NCBI RefSeq assembly: GCF_030272615.1
Contig: NC_081413.1
Location: 98,860,239 to 98,924,238 of the forward strand
From: Cryptomeria japonica
Lineage: Eukaryota; Streptophyta; Pinopsida; Cupressales; Cupressaceae
DNA length: 64,000 nucleotides
Reading direction: 5' to 3'
The notes beneath the pieces were generated by a model that saw nothing but the letters and a program-made list of their open reading frames with translations, was not told the DNA's origin and did no database searches. The translations under genes were made by a program, and so were the position numbers. Positions 46,120 through 59,159 of this stretch are shown piece by piece (the stretch's first letter is position 1; every line of letters begins with the position of its first letter).

Positions 46120-49100
46120 GGCTAAATAATGTCCCGATTCTTCACAAGTTCATCTGGATTTTTCAAAGTCTTAGTTCAAAGCTTACAATTTTGTGTAAGG
46201 TTATAACTAACACTTCACTGAAAAGAGGTATAATGGTTACATCAATTATCATTTATATAGAATGTCTTATAAATTTGACATGAGCTATATTGCAGAATTT
46301 ACAAGTACTTTATTAAAAATGATACAACATTAAAAGTTTATATTAATCATTATTAATTATTTATTAGTCTTCGTACAACATTAAGGTGGTGAATCTTGAC
46401 ATGAATCATTGTAACAATCTTGGATGTCATGTTCATCAACATGTTGAACATTGATTTTTGTTGAGCATAGAATTGAGAACATTGAACATCATCTAGATGA
46501 TTTTGCAGCAACGGGTATGATAGAGTTAAAGTAGAAAAGGAAGTGTAATCCATATATTTATGTGTTGTGAATTCATGTAATTGACAAATATTTTAATAGA
46601 TTTTAAGTGCAAATACTTTTGTTATGCATAAAATAACATCTAAAATTATTGTTGATCATAAAAATATTATTGAAATAGAAAAATTAAATTTACAAAATAT
46701 TTCTATTATATATTTGTTTGTAATCACTAACCATTAACATTTGTTACTTATGGTTGATGTTGATCTTTCATAGATGAGTTTGTCATGCAACACTTCTTTA
46801 TAATTCATTCCATTCCTATGCTTTCTAGTAAGATTTTTTTTTTGAACAGAAAAAAAATTTAACTCATTTTATTAGAAAGCTATTTACTGTGAACAATGAA
46901 AAGTTATGTTATTTAAAATGTGAAGTTATTTTTTTCGGAGTAATGTAAATCAACTAAAAATAATATAATTTGGATGAGTAGGACAAATCTCTTTTTATAT
47001 TGGGTTGTGACTTTTAAGTGTCCACCTAGTTCTGGTTTTATCAGACAGTGTGCTCTATTGTCAAATTTTAGACTATTTTGTGATTATTGTAATGATTGGT
47101 TGCAAAATTGATTTTTTCTCTTTTCCTTTTTTCTTTTTACCTGGTAATTGCTAACGGACTAGTGGTGCTAATATTGGACAACATTCTTGAATTTTGTTAA
47201 CATTAATTTGATATCAATGTAATTCTCAATTGTAACGCCACAACATTACAACATGTTTGTTAGAATTATGCATCTTATTAGTAAAATACGTGGTTTGAAC
47301 TACTCTCCATACCACAAACTTGTCACAAATGTGTGAGAATTGAATTTATAGTTTGAACTGTCACACTCTTACACATGTCCTCTAGTATTTTTACACCACA
47401 AACCCTTACGCTGAGTTGGTTTGTTTTTTTAAATAACATACTCTATTTTGTTGGACTTAATGCAATTTGGTTATCTAGGGTCTTGTACAAACAAGCACTT
47501 GTGGCATGGAGATTACCGTTGTTATGTAGGAGACATTTTTTCATTCAAATACTGTTTCCAGTTGTCTTTCTCTAATGCCAAATAAATTGGCGGGGCTTTT
47601 ATCTAGTTTTGTTGAATTTGATTTTTACTGCAGGCTAAGTATGAATAAAGGCAGCAAACAGCAAGAGTTATTAATAAATATTGATTTTCTTATAATGTTG
47701 GGGATTTGGATACTGTTGTTGAAAAAATTATAATTTTGGATTTTTGCACAAACTTGGTTTTGTAGATTTGTATATGGACCAACTGATATTTTACGGTTAC
47801 CAATAGGATTGATATTCTTAAATAGTAATTTGCATTCCCAAATCATTGTGCATAAGTTCATTTTTGTTCTGAAGTAGGAAGTCACTTTCCCAATTCAATA
47901 AGTGTTTCTGTCCAAAGGATTATCTACTTCAATACACTATAACTCAAGCAAATCTAAAACGAACCACAAAGAATGATAGCTGCTTAACAGGGAACATAAT
48001 ATATTTTCAGAATTTGAAATTAAATTGAATTAAAACCACAGAATCAGTGCTTTCAATGAATAGATAACAACAGAATAGTTTTAGAAAGAAATAAAACACA
48101 GTAGAAAATGAACAAGTGACTTAATTCAAAAGATTCTGCACAAATTGTGTTGTGCTATCAACCATGCCGGTGAGAAAAAAAAAATGGGTAGAATTTGCAG
48201 AAAAATATTACAAAAGCCGAAGAAAGCAACAAATTTATAAAAATAAGATGAACCAAATCCAATCTCCCTGCAGCTGCTGCTCAATCTATTGACAATAAAC
48301 GAAAAACAGATCAAAAAATATCGGTGTTTCGAAGCAGGTAGATTCTTGAGCTCGAGATAAAATTCTTACACTTTTGCAAGTCAAAATGTGTTATCGGGCA
48401 TGAGGTAAGGAATGTTTCCTGCCGGGAAAATTCAGTGTGGGAAAAAATGAATTCTCACAAATGCCCACACACTATAGTCTATTTGCTAAAAAATTTGAAT
48501 TAAAATTATTATGTCGAGAGGCATTTACAATGCATGTTTCAGTTTCTCTATAAGTATTATTTTACTAGCACTTGCAGTCATAGGAGGTGCAAGGGATAAG
48601 ACGATAGGTAAATAAGGGAAGATGTAAATGAAATTTGATATTACATAATGAATTATATTAACATATAGGTATATACACATGCATCACTGTGCAATAAAAT
48701 TGGATATATATTTTTGTAAATTTCTTCATTGGTTTGATAGAATTAGATTCCATTGAATCTATTAGCATCTAATTTGGATGAATAAAGATTATACAGATCT
48801 GTCTTTTTTGTAGCTCCTCTTCTAAAATCCTGACATTCAAATGCATTGAAATTTGAAACAAATAAGAAATCCATTATTTGTAAATTTTTTTATTATTCTA
48901 TAATGTTTAGAAGACTCAATAAAATTAAAATTTAGCTCTCATTTCCTCAAAATCAAAGATCAGAAAACATGTTTACAAACATAGGAATTTTAAACTTCTC
49001 TCCTGTTCTTAAGTGTCGTATTAGTTAATTCAAAACCCCAAATGCAAAGGTCATATGTCTTAGTATTGTAAATACTACTAAAACTATTTACCAACAAACA

Positions 49101-49417
49101 TTTATCAGATGTTTTAAAGCCAGTATGCAGAGATTGGAATATAGACAATAAATTGAGCGAAGCAGAGCAGGCTCCTCTGGCTTTTCTGTTTCTTCAACAG
49201 CTGAACAAGTCACATAGGGAATAGATGCAACAGGCTTAACAATAATTGTCACAGGTTCTTCAAGTGGAATTGTCACAGAGACAGCTCATGTTCCTGCACT
49301 ACAAGGTGCCCAAGTAATTGCAGTAGTCAGAAATGTAGATACTGGTAATACTATTAAAGAATCAATTGTCAAGGAAACGGAAAATGCCAAAGTGGATCTA
49401 TTAAAGAATCAATTATC
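46120..49417. other. TEL2 5' flank; no gene recognised
   Basis: This should hold the TEL2 promoter and 5' UTR. An acceptor-like ACATTATTTAG lies 2 bp before the ATG, so a 5'-UTR intron is possible. I found no clear TATA box. The rest is AT-rich with only short frames. Confidence 0.5.
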
Positions 49418-49549
49418 ATGTGTTATGTGGCACTGAATCGTAAGTTTAAGGGAGTCACTGGAAAGTATTTTTTTCATAGCAATGAGTTCACCTCTAGCAA
49501 ACATTCCACAAATCAGGAATTGGCAAACAAGACTAAAGGCCATGAATGA
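49418..49549 (+). pseudogene. Short-chain dehydrogenase (TIC32-like) C-terminal fragment
   Basis: An open stretch reads MCYVALNRKFKGVTGKYFFH, then NEFTSSKHSTNQELANKT, ending in TGA. It matches the remembered C-terminal region of plant TIC32-like SDRs (..CYVAL.P..KGVTGKYF.D.N....S....D.ELA.KLW..). The Rossmann fold and YxxxK active site are absent, so it is a fragment. Confidence 0.55.
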
Positions 49550-49664
49550 AGGCTTGGTTGAAGTAACATATTACAAATGACATCTAAAAGATGGTTATGA
49601 CCCCCTACTCAAGAGATATTTTGGCAAGGAATATATGAGAGAGAACGTTGGCAACATTACCACT

Positions 49665-49810
49665 TAGAGATGTCAAAGGAGGAGGATGTGCATGATCTTT
49701 TCAATGCATTGCTTGATCGAGACCTTGTTTTATAGAATGCAATAATTGGAGATATATACAGAATGGATTTGTCACAAAGGAGATCTTGAAATTTCTAAGT
49801 AAATACAACT
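49665..49810 (+). pseudogene. Pentatricopeptide-repeat-like fragment
   Basis: DVHDLFNALLDRDLVL, a TAG where PPR proteins have Trp or Ser-Trp, NAIIGDIY, then in another frame QNGFVTKEILKFL. This follows the pattern VFD.M.ERDVVSWNAMI.GYAQNG...EAL..F of plant PPR repeats. Broken by a stop and a frameshift. Confidence 0.4.
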
Positions 49811-52800
49811 ACCTTGGGTATAGCCAAATTCCATAACCTTTTTGAGCAGTCCTCAAGCCCTTCATCTATTGAAAAGGTTTATAAACTTCAAGCAAATGTA
49901 GTGATTAGGTAAAACGTCAAATTAAATAATCCTATCAGCCTTTGCCATGACCTAGACTAAAATGAGAACTTAAGAGTAGAGTATGGATATCCAACAGACA
50001 AAGGCAGGCATGGAAAGAATTATAGCTTGTGACATGTTTGACAAAATGTTCACAAAAATGTCATAGCAAACTTCCCAATACTTGTGCTGCTTGTACGTCA
50101 AATAGTGGTATAGTTTGTAACAATTGTGGTAACCAAAGGAAACAGAATGAGGACTGTTATGCAAACAATTCTGTAAAGGAAACCAATTCAACTGTTACAC
50201 TGAAACAAGGCACTTGGAAAACACATCTACTAAATCACAGTCTAGAATTATAGTTATTTAAGGTGATGTGCTTCTAGCTGAAAAGAATCGTACTAGAACA
50301 AAGCTAAATATGTCCACAACTAAGAATTTAAATTCAGACTTCTGTGGAACAGTTGGTCAAAACCATTTGTCAAAAAGCATGGCAAATACACTGAATCTAT
50401 ATAATTTGTGTAGAATTAAGCATATCAATGGGACTGGAATCATGAAACCACCTTCTCTCAATTGTTTGTTTTACTGAACACATGGAAATTTTGTATGAAT
50501 TCCATCAGGTCCCAGATAGTTTAAACTGTTCCAGAGGTATCTCAAGTTTATGAGTATTTAACCTAATAATTTTGAATGTGCTAATTAATATTTTTGCAGA
50601 AAATCTGATAGAAGATGATTTATATTTTTTTCAGATCATAACTGAGTGCAACAACATTTCAGTCTTTGGTCTGGCAGATTTGGAGTATGTTGCCTTTTGA
50701 TGAGATTTGTTTCTGTGTTCATGCTGATGTTTACAAGACTTCAACTAGAACCAAAAAAATTGATTGGTCAACACATTTAATTTTATATATATGTGATAAA
50801 ATTGAGTATTCCATTCCTCATAAAAATACGGGTGTAAAAGATTACTCATAAGTGGAGATGATTATAGAAATGAGGTTCTTTCAACAATTAGTTTGGTTGA
50901 AGAAACGACAATGACTACCAAAACTTTGGTACCTTGCAGTATGGCATGGGCTTATTAAAATGTGAATGTATAAATGCTAAATAGAAACGTGAATAGTTGC
51001 CAAACTGAAAAAGAATGGGAAGAATGTGATTATAAGGAATTAAGGATTATTTTATTGTATTTTTTTTCATTGTCTTGGGGTCAACTAATAACTATATTGC
51101 AATTTTCTTTCGGTTTTATGTGTTTTGTGAACTTAATATATTGTAAAAAGAAGAAGAAATATAATATATATATTTTTGACAAATAATTAATTTCTTAAAT
51201 TTTTTAATAGTCTGAAAGACGGAACAAATCTCAGAATAGGAAATTAATAAGTTAAATAATTCAAAATATTTATGCATTTCCTTCTGTCAAATCTTTTAAC
51301 TTCCAAAGATTTGAGAAAAATTGACAACAAAAAGACATCACGATCTGTACAAGTTACAATACACTTTATGCCTCTCTTTTTTGAACTTAGATTCAGAAGA
51401 TCAAAACCCTAGCTAAATGTGTTATGACCCTAAGTAGTTAAGTTGAAATAGATACCCTGGCCATTCCGAGCACCAAATCTTTTAAAATCCTATGAAGATA
51501 TTGGTTACTGGCTATGTTGTTGATGTTGTTGTTCCTCATAAAATCTTTAATCTATGGTTGAAAATAAAAGAAATAAAGAATACCAAGAAGGTCGGCCTTG
51601 AAATGTGGCATTAGGGTTTCCCTCCAATTGATTTGTGTATTGACTATAGCGGCCGCATCTTTTCCAAAATCTATTGAGCATCTTAAAATATCCCTGAAAA
51701 TTGAGGAATCAAAAACTTGAAAAGGATCTCACACATACTGTGAAAATGGATCATGCACAATTTAATTTCTTCTCTCGAAAAGATTTGGAATCATCAACAT
51801 TTCGTAGTGTTTGGGAATGAAAGCATTTGAATCTAGATTTTATGCTTAATGATTTGTGCTGTGGATTGAAATGGGTCAAGTAGGGCGGTGATAAAGGGCG
51901 GCAGCATTCATAAGCATCCATTGACTCTTTGGCTGAAAAATCCCACGACAGAAAAGAGAAAAAATTGATGAGTGAAAACTAGAATAACTAACAGTTTAAC
52001 GGCAGCAGACAGGTTTGTCGGGCATTCATACACTCGCAAGCTCACGGGGAAAGCCTATCAGCTAACAAGCTGAACAACTGGAGCAACTATAAAATAATCC
52101 CTCATTGGTCTACCAAAGCAGTGTTGGGCAAGTTTGACGAAACTAAAATACAAGTCAATACACTGCAACTGAAATATAATATGATCATCAATTATTTGAC
52201 ACATGTATAGCTGTCAAATATCGATTAACTTGATCCTCCAGTTATTTGACACTACCAAATTCTACTCACATAAGGCCTTACCTAACTAAAATAGAAAAGA
52301 ATGTGTTGCAAGTGGAATGTAAATGGACATAAACAGTTAGGACAAAGATAAACTTAGACAATGAGACCAGGGGCGAGTTTGGGACTTGTGACTTCCATGC
52401 ACAAAGCCTCGAACCCTTGGAGCATCTAAATCTAACACTTTTTAGAAATTAAAGACCATAAGAGACCAAATTTGCACCAAAATGATATTTACCCTTAGAT
52501 CAACCAAGAAAAACAAAAAAACGGAGAAAAAGAATAATTCTTGGAAGCGTTTCAAATAATGGAAAACGTGGTTTAAATGCAGTCAAGCCTATCGTGCTCT
52601 CTTCCATTCAAAAGACAAAGCCTAGCCCCCGAAAACCAAGAAAGCTACTGATAACTTTATTCACCGTGATTAAATATTCAAATTCATCAATAAGTTTTAT
52701 GATTATTGTTTTAGCGCAACGAAGGTTCCTATCGGCTAATTATACAAAGAAAAATAAATAAATAACTCCACTGCTAAACACCAAACAATAGTGTAATGAA

Positions 52801-55392
52801 GTGTACCTGTGTCTGTATATGAATAATCAGAACACAAATATATAGGGTTTGAATGAAAGAACAAACCTTAATTGACCTTGTAAACTCCTGGGGTTTTCCA
52901 GTTCCCCTCACGAGCTCTCCACGAAGTAGAGCAATGTTATGCACATATGAATTTGATTTTCCATGCATATTTATACTCCTTCTAGCTACCTAAATTCCAA
53001 CCTGCAGCCGCTTTGAAGTCGTTTACTGGTTGGGCTCTTTGTTCAGGTTTTGGGGTGAAGATTCAAACCTGCCACATAGCGGTGACCATGTTGAGTTGAA
53101 CTGCTTGTGATTTCAAGCTGCCATGCTTAAGGAATCTCCTTTTACTCTTGATAAACATTCAACCCAGAAGTGGGCGGCGGCACTTCATCTCTGATCCTGG
53201 AAATGGAGGCTACATTATTCGAATTACTCGATTTTAACCGCCCTTTTAGAAATGTTGAATGCCACAGATGTTGACGGTTGCTGAAAACATCCCTACGAAA
53301 AATCATAGAACCAGTGCCTTATAGATATAAAATTGTCTCATAGATATAGAATTATAGTTTTCACTTCAATTTATACATCAAAATATTAATAAATATTTAA
53401 ATAACAAGAGATGTAAGTTCCTGCCGTAATGTTTGAATTAGTGGTAGAGATGTAGTGAGAGAAGTAGATTGGGCAAGGGAGGGTGAAGAGTCTGGATATG
53501 TAAGGTGGTCATAAGTTGAAGACAATGAAATTATGGATAGAAGTTTGCATATATGTATTTGTCATTTTAGATATAATATCAAGATCAAATTTGGATGGAA
53601 TTGTAACTATTGATGTGATTACAAATTTGAAAGCATTGCAAAAGGAATAAGATATCTGATTGTGAAGGATAGCATTGAATAAAATAAAATTGTAAACTAT
53701 GGTAATGATTATTTTTTGTCATAGTGTACTAACAATCAATTAATCAGTAGAATAAAATAGAGAAATTAAATTTCAAGTTTAATTCTTGATTTTTAAAAGA
53801 GTTAATTAAAATTTCATGAATTAAAATTATTAAATAAATAAATTTGTAGATATTTTTAAAAATTAAATAAAAATAAGAAGTGTTATATAAAACCTTGAAA
53901 AAATTATTAAAAATATAAATAATAAAATTTCAATATAAAATACATTATACCATTTTTTTAAAATAAATTGTACATGTAAATTGTATTTAGAATTATATAT
54001 ATATAACTAATAAGGGTTTGAAATATTAATTCTCCGCCATATTTAGGTATATCTATATGAATTTAAACAAGAGAACATCTGTAAAATTAAATGTATCTGG
54101 AAAAAAACACGTGGAGAGGAAAACAAAAAGATTTAAACATGCACGCTGGCAAGTGGAGAACTACTTCTTCAGGAATGCAATGAGATGATACGACTACTAT
54201 AGAACCATAAGCACCAAATCTGTTGTTTTCAGTTCATTGATCTGGTTTGGGAGGAAATTTGCTAAAACCGGGTCAATGGCGAAGGATGAGGAGAGCAATT
54301 GGAGGCCATGTAACGTAAGGATTGAATCTAATTATCCCAACATTCCAATATGTAAAATTATCTATTGCAGATTTGTGTTGTATGGTTGATCTGTTAACAG
54401 AAATTGGAAAGAAGGCACAGGGCCTTTTGTTATGGATTGAGAAGTATTTTGAACTGGAATATATTGATAAGTGTTGTTTCTCATGCTCCATGATAATGAA
54501 TGCTCTCTAGAATAGTTTTGTGTTGTTGTATCTCACAGTTGTTTTACTGATATAGTTGTAATTAGTGTCAAAATGTAGAGATTGGTAGTTTCTTCTAGAA
54601 GCACATGATCCGGTTTATTAAAGGAGTATTTAACTAAGTATTATTTTTATCTCACTTGAGAGCTTCTATGGTCTATGTTTCAATCTATGTCTGTTATATG
54701 GGAGGTTGCGGTAGAGGATGATTTTATCAGTCTGTCTGTTTACTATCTATTTTTGGTGTGTATTTTTGTTTTTTAGCTGGTGAGGCTAAGAGTTCAAATG
54801 CTTTTTAGTATGCTTAAGTTTAATGTGCAGTCGTGGAATCTCCATTTTCGGTATATGCATGAGTGCCCAATAGCTGGGGCGATCTTTGGAGCCAAATTAG
54901 CCATTTCTGCTGCAATTTTGAAGAAGTAGAAATGGTGGGAGAAACTAATTTAAACATGATTTGCATTTATTAAGTCTGTTTAAAAAGCTGAATACAGAGG
55001 CAAAGTTATGAGTTGCGTTTTTAGGATGGTGATTTCAAAGAAAAATGATTCATAGCGACCGAGTCAATTTGAATGTAAATTTCGCGATAAATTATAGTGT
55101 TTATGGGGCTTTCATAATGGGTGTTTTTTTGTTTCAAGCTAGCTTAGTTTTGAAAAAAGAGACATTGCATTAGACTGGAATTTGTAGGCAGATTTTGATC
55201 ATGCTTGAGACAGAACTCTAAATCAGCTACTAGGGTTACTTACTACAAATATGCCCTAATTTTCTATAATTTTGATGCCCATAAATGCATTCATAAAAAA
55301 ATTTATGTGCCTATTTTTATTCAACAAAATTTTGTTGTGGGCCTTTGTATTCGGCAAAATTGTGATTTGGGTATTTACGATGGGGTGTTTTA
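49811..55392. other. Intergenic stretch without recognised genes
   Basis: Mostly AT-rich. Short open frames (for example a Cys-rich one at 50029-50253 and one at 54322-54510) show no family motifs. One possible exon at 52867-52968 is listed separately. A slightly more GC-rich zone at about 52980-53300 could be promoter DNA but has no firm signal. Confidence 0.5.
52867..52968 (-). CDS. Possible exon of an unrecognised gene
   Basis: 34 codons from ATG 52968 (MHGKSNSYVHNIALLRGELV, then RGTGKPQEFTRSIK) end exactly at a donor-like AAG|GTTTGT. Composition looks coding (balanced, no low complexity), and an in-frame TAA lies just upstream. No following exon was found and the protein is not recognised, so this is weak. 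Confidence 0.25.
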
Positions 55393-55397
55393 ATATG

Positions 55398-55848
55398 TGT
55401 AGAATTTTGCGAAGATCAAGAGGCAATGGAAAGCACAAAAAGAGACAATAGAATGACAAGAACAAACTGTATTCTCATCAATATGCAAAATGATCAACTG
55501 GATTCTTACAAATACAATGAATATAGGCCTGCTTATATAGGCAAGGCCATATGGATGTATGAGCACACAAATATGAAATGTGGCTTAATGAGAAACAAGG
55601 GTAGGTAAAAAATACTAGGAGTAGGTAGGAGAAATAATATAATATTCCACAAGAGGTGGAAGACCCACCGAATGTGGAGTGTAACAGCAAAATAAGACCA
55701 CAAAAGGTGGAATTTCTCCTACAAGCTCTATCCCTATGTGCACACTTCCCTAAGTGTCTCAAATCCAAACTACGAAGAGATGCATTATCCTAAGTTAACT
55801 TAAGTAAAGTGTAATAATATCCAAAATGAATATTTATTTACACCAAAA
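55398..55848 (-). repeat. Element C 3' LTR
   Basis: 451 bp; plus-strand end is CCAAAA instead of CCAACA, a point change at the LTR terminus. Confidence 0.9.
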
Positions 55849-57035
55849 CCCCCCCTTAAGTGCAACTTAGGGGAATGAAGATTCAAGTCAACAATGCAAC
55901 TAAGCAATGCAAGATAGGTCCCAGCTACGAGGCCATGTTAGGTACCCATGTACAAATGCAAATGCAATCTCCCATAAAGCGGGGAAAGAGAGAAAAACCC
56001 AATGGGAAAAAACCCTCCCCAAAAGAGAGATGATGAAAGCACACAATGCTCTCAATGATGAATGAGAAGAACAAACTATGTCCCCCCCATAAGAGAGAAG
56101 AAGAGACCATGAAGCCCCCCCTCAATGTCGAATCTCCTGCAAAGATGGTCCAATGATGATGACCAAAATACCTCCCCATAAGGAAGAAAGAGAGCCAATG
56201 TTGCACCAATAATGTCAAAGTGTGACAAAACCAGGTACCAAGTCGATGACGATGAATCACTTGTTGCAACAAAAAGAAGATCATGCATGGAGACAACCTG
56301 TTGTGAGCATCATCTGGATAATCAGAAATAGCAGAAATACCGGTACAATCCAAGTCTCACGGGAGCCATGCACAAATGTGTACAATCTAAGTCTCAACTG
56401 GAGCCATGCACCAAGTCTCACAAGATATTCTTAATCTATGTATACAAGAGGATTACATCAAATATGTCAACAATGACAAGATACAAAGAGGTGTGACACT
56501 TTATGATAGTGTGAGTACAACATTGTTCATGCAAGAGCATGCAACATGATAGTGCAAATCTGGAAACATGAAGATGATGCCACTAAGAAGCCCTGTAGTA
56601 TACTGCAGAAAAAGAAGTCTCCGATTGGGATGTGGCCAAGAGATATAAAGGAGCAAATCAACCCCCCCCCCCTTGACTGCCGGTTGGAAGCATTACAAGA
56701 CAGGTGTGAAGTGACAAGAAAAAAAGTGTTCCCAATTTGACTTATTAAATGATGTTTGTGTTTTTAAAAGATTTTAAAAATCTAAATAAAAACAATTATT
56801 ATGTCATGCAAAAAAAACTTTATTAAAAAATAAACAAAAAACAAAAAAAGGCGAGTCATTTTTTTATTTTTTTGAAAAATGAAATCAAAAAAAACTTTAA
56901 TAAAAATTTATTAAAGAAAAAAAACTTTTATAAAAAAGTTTTGTTTTTTTTAATTATTAAAAAAACTTATTTAAAATAAATAAGAAAAAAAGTTTTTTTT
57001 TTTTTTTAATTATTAAAAAAACAAATTTACGAAAA

Positions 57036-57235
57036 AAATCTACCTGCAGGTAGCCTGCGGTACACGCAGGGACTACCTGTGGGCCGCAGGTTGTCTGCGG
57101 GACCCGCAGGTACCCTGCGGTACTGCGAGGCCGCAGGTGGCCTGCAGTCACCGCAGGTACACCTGCAGGCCGCAGGTTGCTTGCGGTACCTGCAGGTACA
57201 CCTGCGAGCCGCAGGTGGCCTGTGGGCCAATAAAG
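57036..57235. repeat. GC-rich block of interleaved CCGCAGGT / ACCTGC(A/G)GG repeats
   Basis: Between long A/T tracts lies 200 bp made of variants of CCGCAGGT and CTGCAGGTA(C/G) in both orientations, many palindromic (CCTGCAGG). Six frames are open through much of it, reflecting period and composition. It occupies the part of C equivalent to the GC-rich leader of A. Confidence 0.8.
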
Positions 57236-57751
57236 AGCCCCCCCAAAAAAAAAAAATTCTTTTAACCAAAAAAACGCCCCCACCTTTTTGATAAAAATTA
57301 AAATTTTTAATTTTTTTTTTTAAATTTTCCGAAAATAAAAAACGGAAAAAAAAAAAAATTCAGACTTGTACCTGCAAGTCCGTACAGCGCGTTGGGAGGG
57401 GAGATTTTTTCAACTCGGGGTGACGGAGGCCGATTTCGACAAATTGACAGTCGATCTTGGGGTTTTTGGGCCTTCTGAGTGCAATGGCGATGACGGTTTT
57501 GACCAAAAATGCTCCAAAATTGCAGATCGCTGTCGGGACAAGTCACCACCCTCCACCTTCAAACGGCTTTAGATTTGGCCTCGGATGTCGGATTTGGACC
57601 AAATAAAAGGCAATTCTTACTTTCTCGAACCTCCTCAATCCAACGGTGACCTCAGATCTGACCCAACAAGCTCCAATAATAACCTGCAATAGAAAGCTCC
57701 AAAATGCAAACCCCAAAATTCTCTCAATTGGCAAACCAATGGCACTCTAAT

Positions 57752-57764
57752 GGCTCTAATACCA
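57752..57764 (-). other. Element C primer binding site, one mismatch
   Basis: TGGTATTAGAGCC on the minus strand; the standard site is TGGTATCAGAGCC. Probably a later C-to-T change. Confidence 0.85.
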
Positions 57765-58215
57765 TGTAGGATTTTGCCAAGATCAGGAGGCAATGGAAAG
57801 CACAAAAAGAGACAATAGAATGACAAGAACAAACTGTATTCTCATCAATATGCAAAATGATCAACTGGATTCTTACAAATACAATGAATATAGGCATGCT
57901 TATATAGGCAAGGCCATATGGATGTATGAGCACACAAATATTACATGTGGCTTAATGAGAAACAAGGGTAGGTAAGAAATACTAGGGGTAGGTAGGAGAA
58001 ATAATATATTATTCCACAAGAGGTGGATGACCTACCGAATGTGGAGTGTAACAGCGAAATAAGACCACAAAAGGTGGAATTTCTCCTACAAGCTCTATCC
58101 CTATGTGCACACTTCCCTAAGTGTCTCAAATCCAAACTACGAAGAGATGCATAATCCTAAGTTAACTTAAGTAAAGTGTAATAATATCCAAAATGAATAT
58201 TTATTTACACCAACA
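57765..58215 (-). repeat. Element C 5' LTR
   Basis: 451 bp; intact TG..CA ends, next to the PBS. Confidence 0.9.
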
Positions 58216-58704
58216 ATATGACATTATTTTGAAATTAAGGTATTAATGTTTCATTATAATTTTGATTCATCATTTGGGGGATTTCGATAGAGGGGAATTA
58301 GGTGACAATAATGAGAACAAATTGTATTTATGCAATACTTGCAAGGGTTTCAAGTTCTTTACAAGATATCGAACAAGAAGTGGCTCTTGAAATTTCATCT
58401 TGGTCGTTGCTGGAGTCCATCGCTCTGCAACATTATTCTTGGCCATAGAAATTTGTGCCTCTCCTTCTCATGCATAATGCAAGCAAGATAGAACAAAGAA
58501 GTTGTTCCTGCGGATCTTGAAACAGACAAAAAATTATGACTCAAGAATTGAAAAATTGAAGATGTCGCTTCATACAAAAGCAAAAAAAAACTAGTGAAAT
58601 GAATGTAACTTTTTTAACGGCTTGGTTGTATGGGAAGAGTGCTCGTTTCAGCCTCCATGGGTGTAAGAAATTAGTCAAAGCTATAAGATTGTTAAATCTT
58701 TACA

Positions 58705-58816
58705 ATTTGTGTTTGTATTCAAGCTAAACGGTGTGGTTAGGCTTCTTTCAAGCAGGAAAGATTTGTGTTCGTATTCAAGCTAAATGGTGTGGTTAGGCTT
58801 CTTTCAGCGCAGGAAA
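58705..58816. repeat. 56-bp tandem duplication
   Basis: ATTTGTGTT(T/C)GTATTCAAGC followed by a TAAA-GGTGTGG tail is repeated at 58705 and 58761 with few differences. It lies just right of element C. Confidence 0.85.
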
Positions 58817-59004
58817 GTTTAGTATAACTGTACAAATATGAGTTTCCCCTAAACCTGAAATCCTAATCCATACTCTGCTCAAATAAAATCGTTGTAGTTT
58901 ACAAATGATGGTTGTTCGACAATACAAATATTCATCATAAGGTTTTGCAGTAGAATAAACTTTATACACTAGAATTACAAAACTAGAAGGAGGAGGTTTT
59001 ATAC

Positions 59005-59088
59005 CTTCAACACCTGCAGCAAGCTTGAGGACCTTTCTCTTGTTGCTTTCATCCTCCAAAGACAATTTGTAGCTGCGCTTTTGTGATC
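59005..59088 (-). CDS. HMA (heavy-metal-associated) domain-like exon, orphan
   Basis: 84 nt between an acceptor (AAATTCTCAG, ends 59089) and a donor (GAAG|GTATAA, starts 59004). It reads SQKRSYKLSLEDESNKRKVL followed by KLAAGVE. Plant HMA/HIPP-type genes have an exon here of the form (M)KQKIVIKVSLED.K.R.KALKIAAGV, ending at the same GV position. The Cys pair of metal-binding HMA domains is absent, as in many plant members. Exon 1 (usually just MK) and exon 3 were not found, so this is probably a fragment. Confidence 0.4.
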
Positions 59089-59159
59089 TGAGAATTTCAA
59101 ACAAATTTGGGTTCTCTTGGATGTTGATTATCCTGGCCCTTCCAGAAGTTTCTTTGTAA

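Larger units (their letters stand above)
55398..58215 (-). mobile_element. Element C: non-autonomous relative of element A
   Basis: LTRs 55398-55848 and 57765-58215 (451 bp each, about 14 differences, ~3%) are clearly related to the LTRs of A, with target duplication ATATG (55393-55397 and 58216-58220). PPT (55849-55857) and about 200 bp beside it, and the 400 bp beside the PBS, match A, but the 1.9-kb interior has no gag-pol. It holds poly-A/poly-T tracts and a GC-rich block. It is a deletion derivative or parasite of the A family, older than A by LTR divergence. Confidence 0.92.

Noticed and set aside
50029-50253. Cys-rich 74-codon frame
   Set aside because: Cys spacing matches no zinc-binding family I know, and there is no supporting context.
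54275-54510. Two-exon plus-strand gene starting MAKDEESNWRPCN
   Set aside because: The possible donor and acceptor are out of phase and no family is recognised.
57027-57291. Open frames over the CCGCAGGT block
   Set aside because: Composition and repeat effect within element C.
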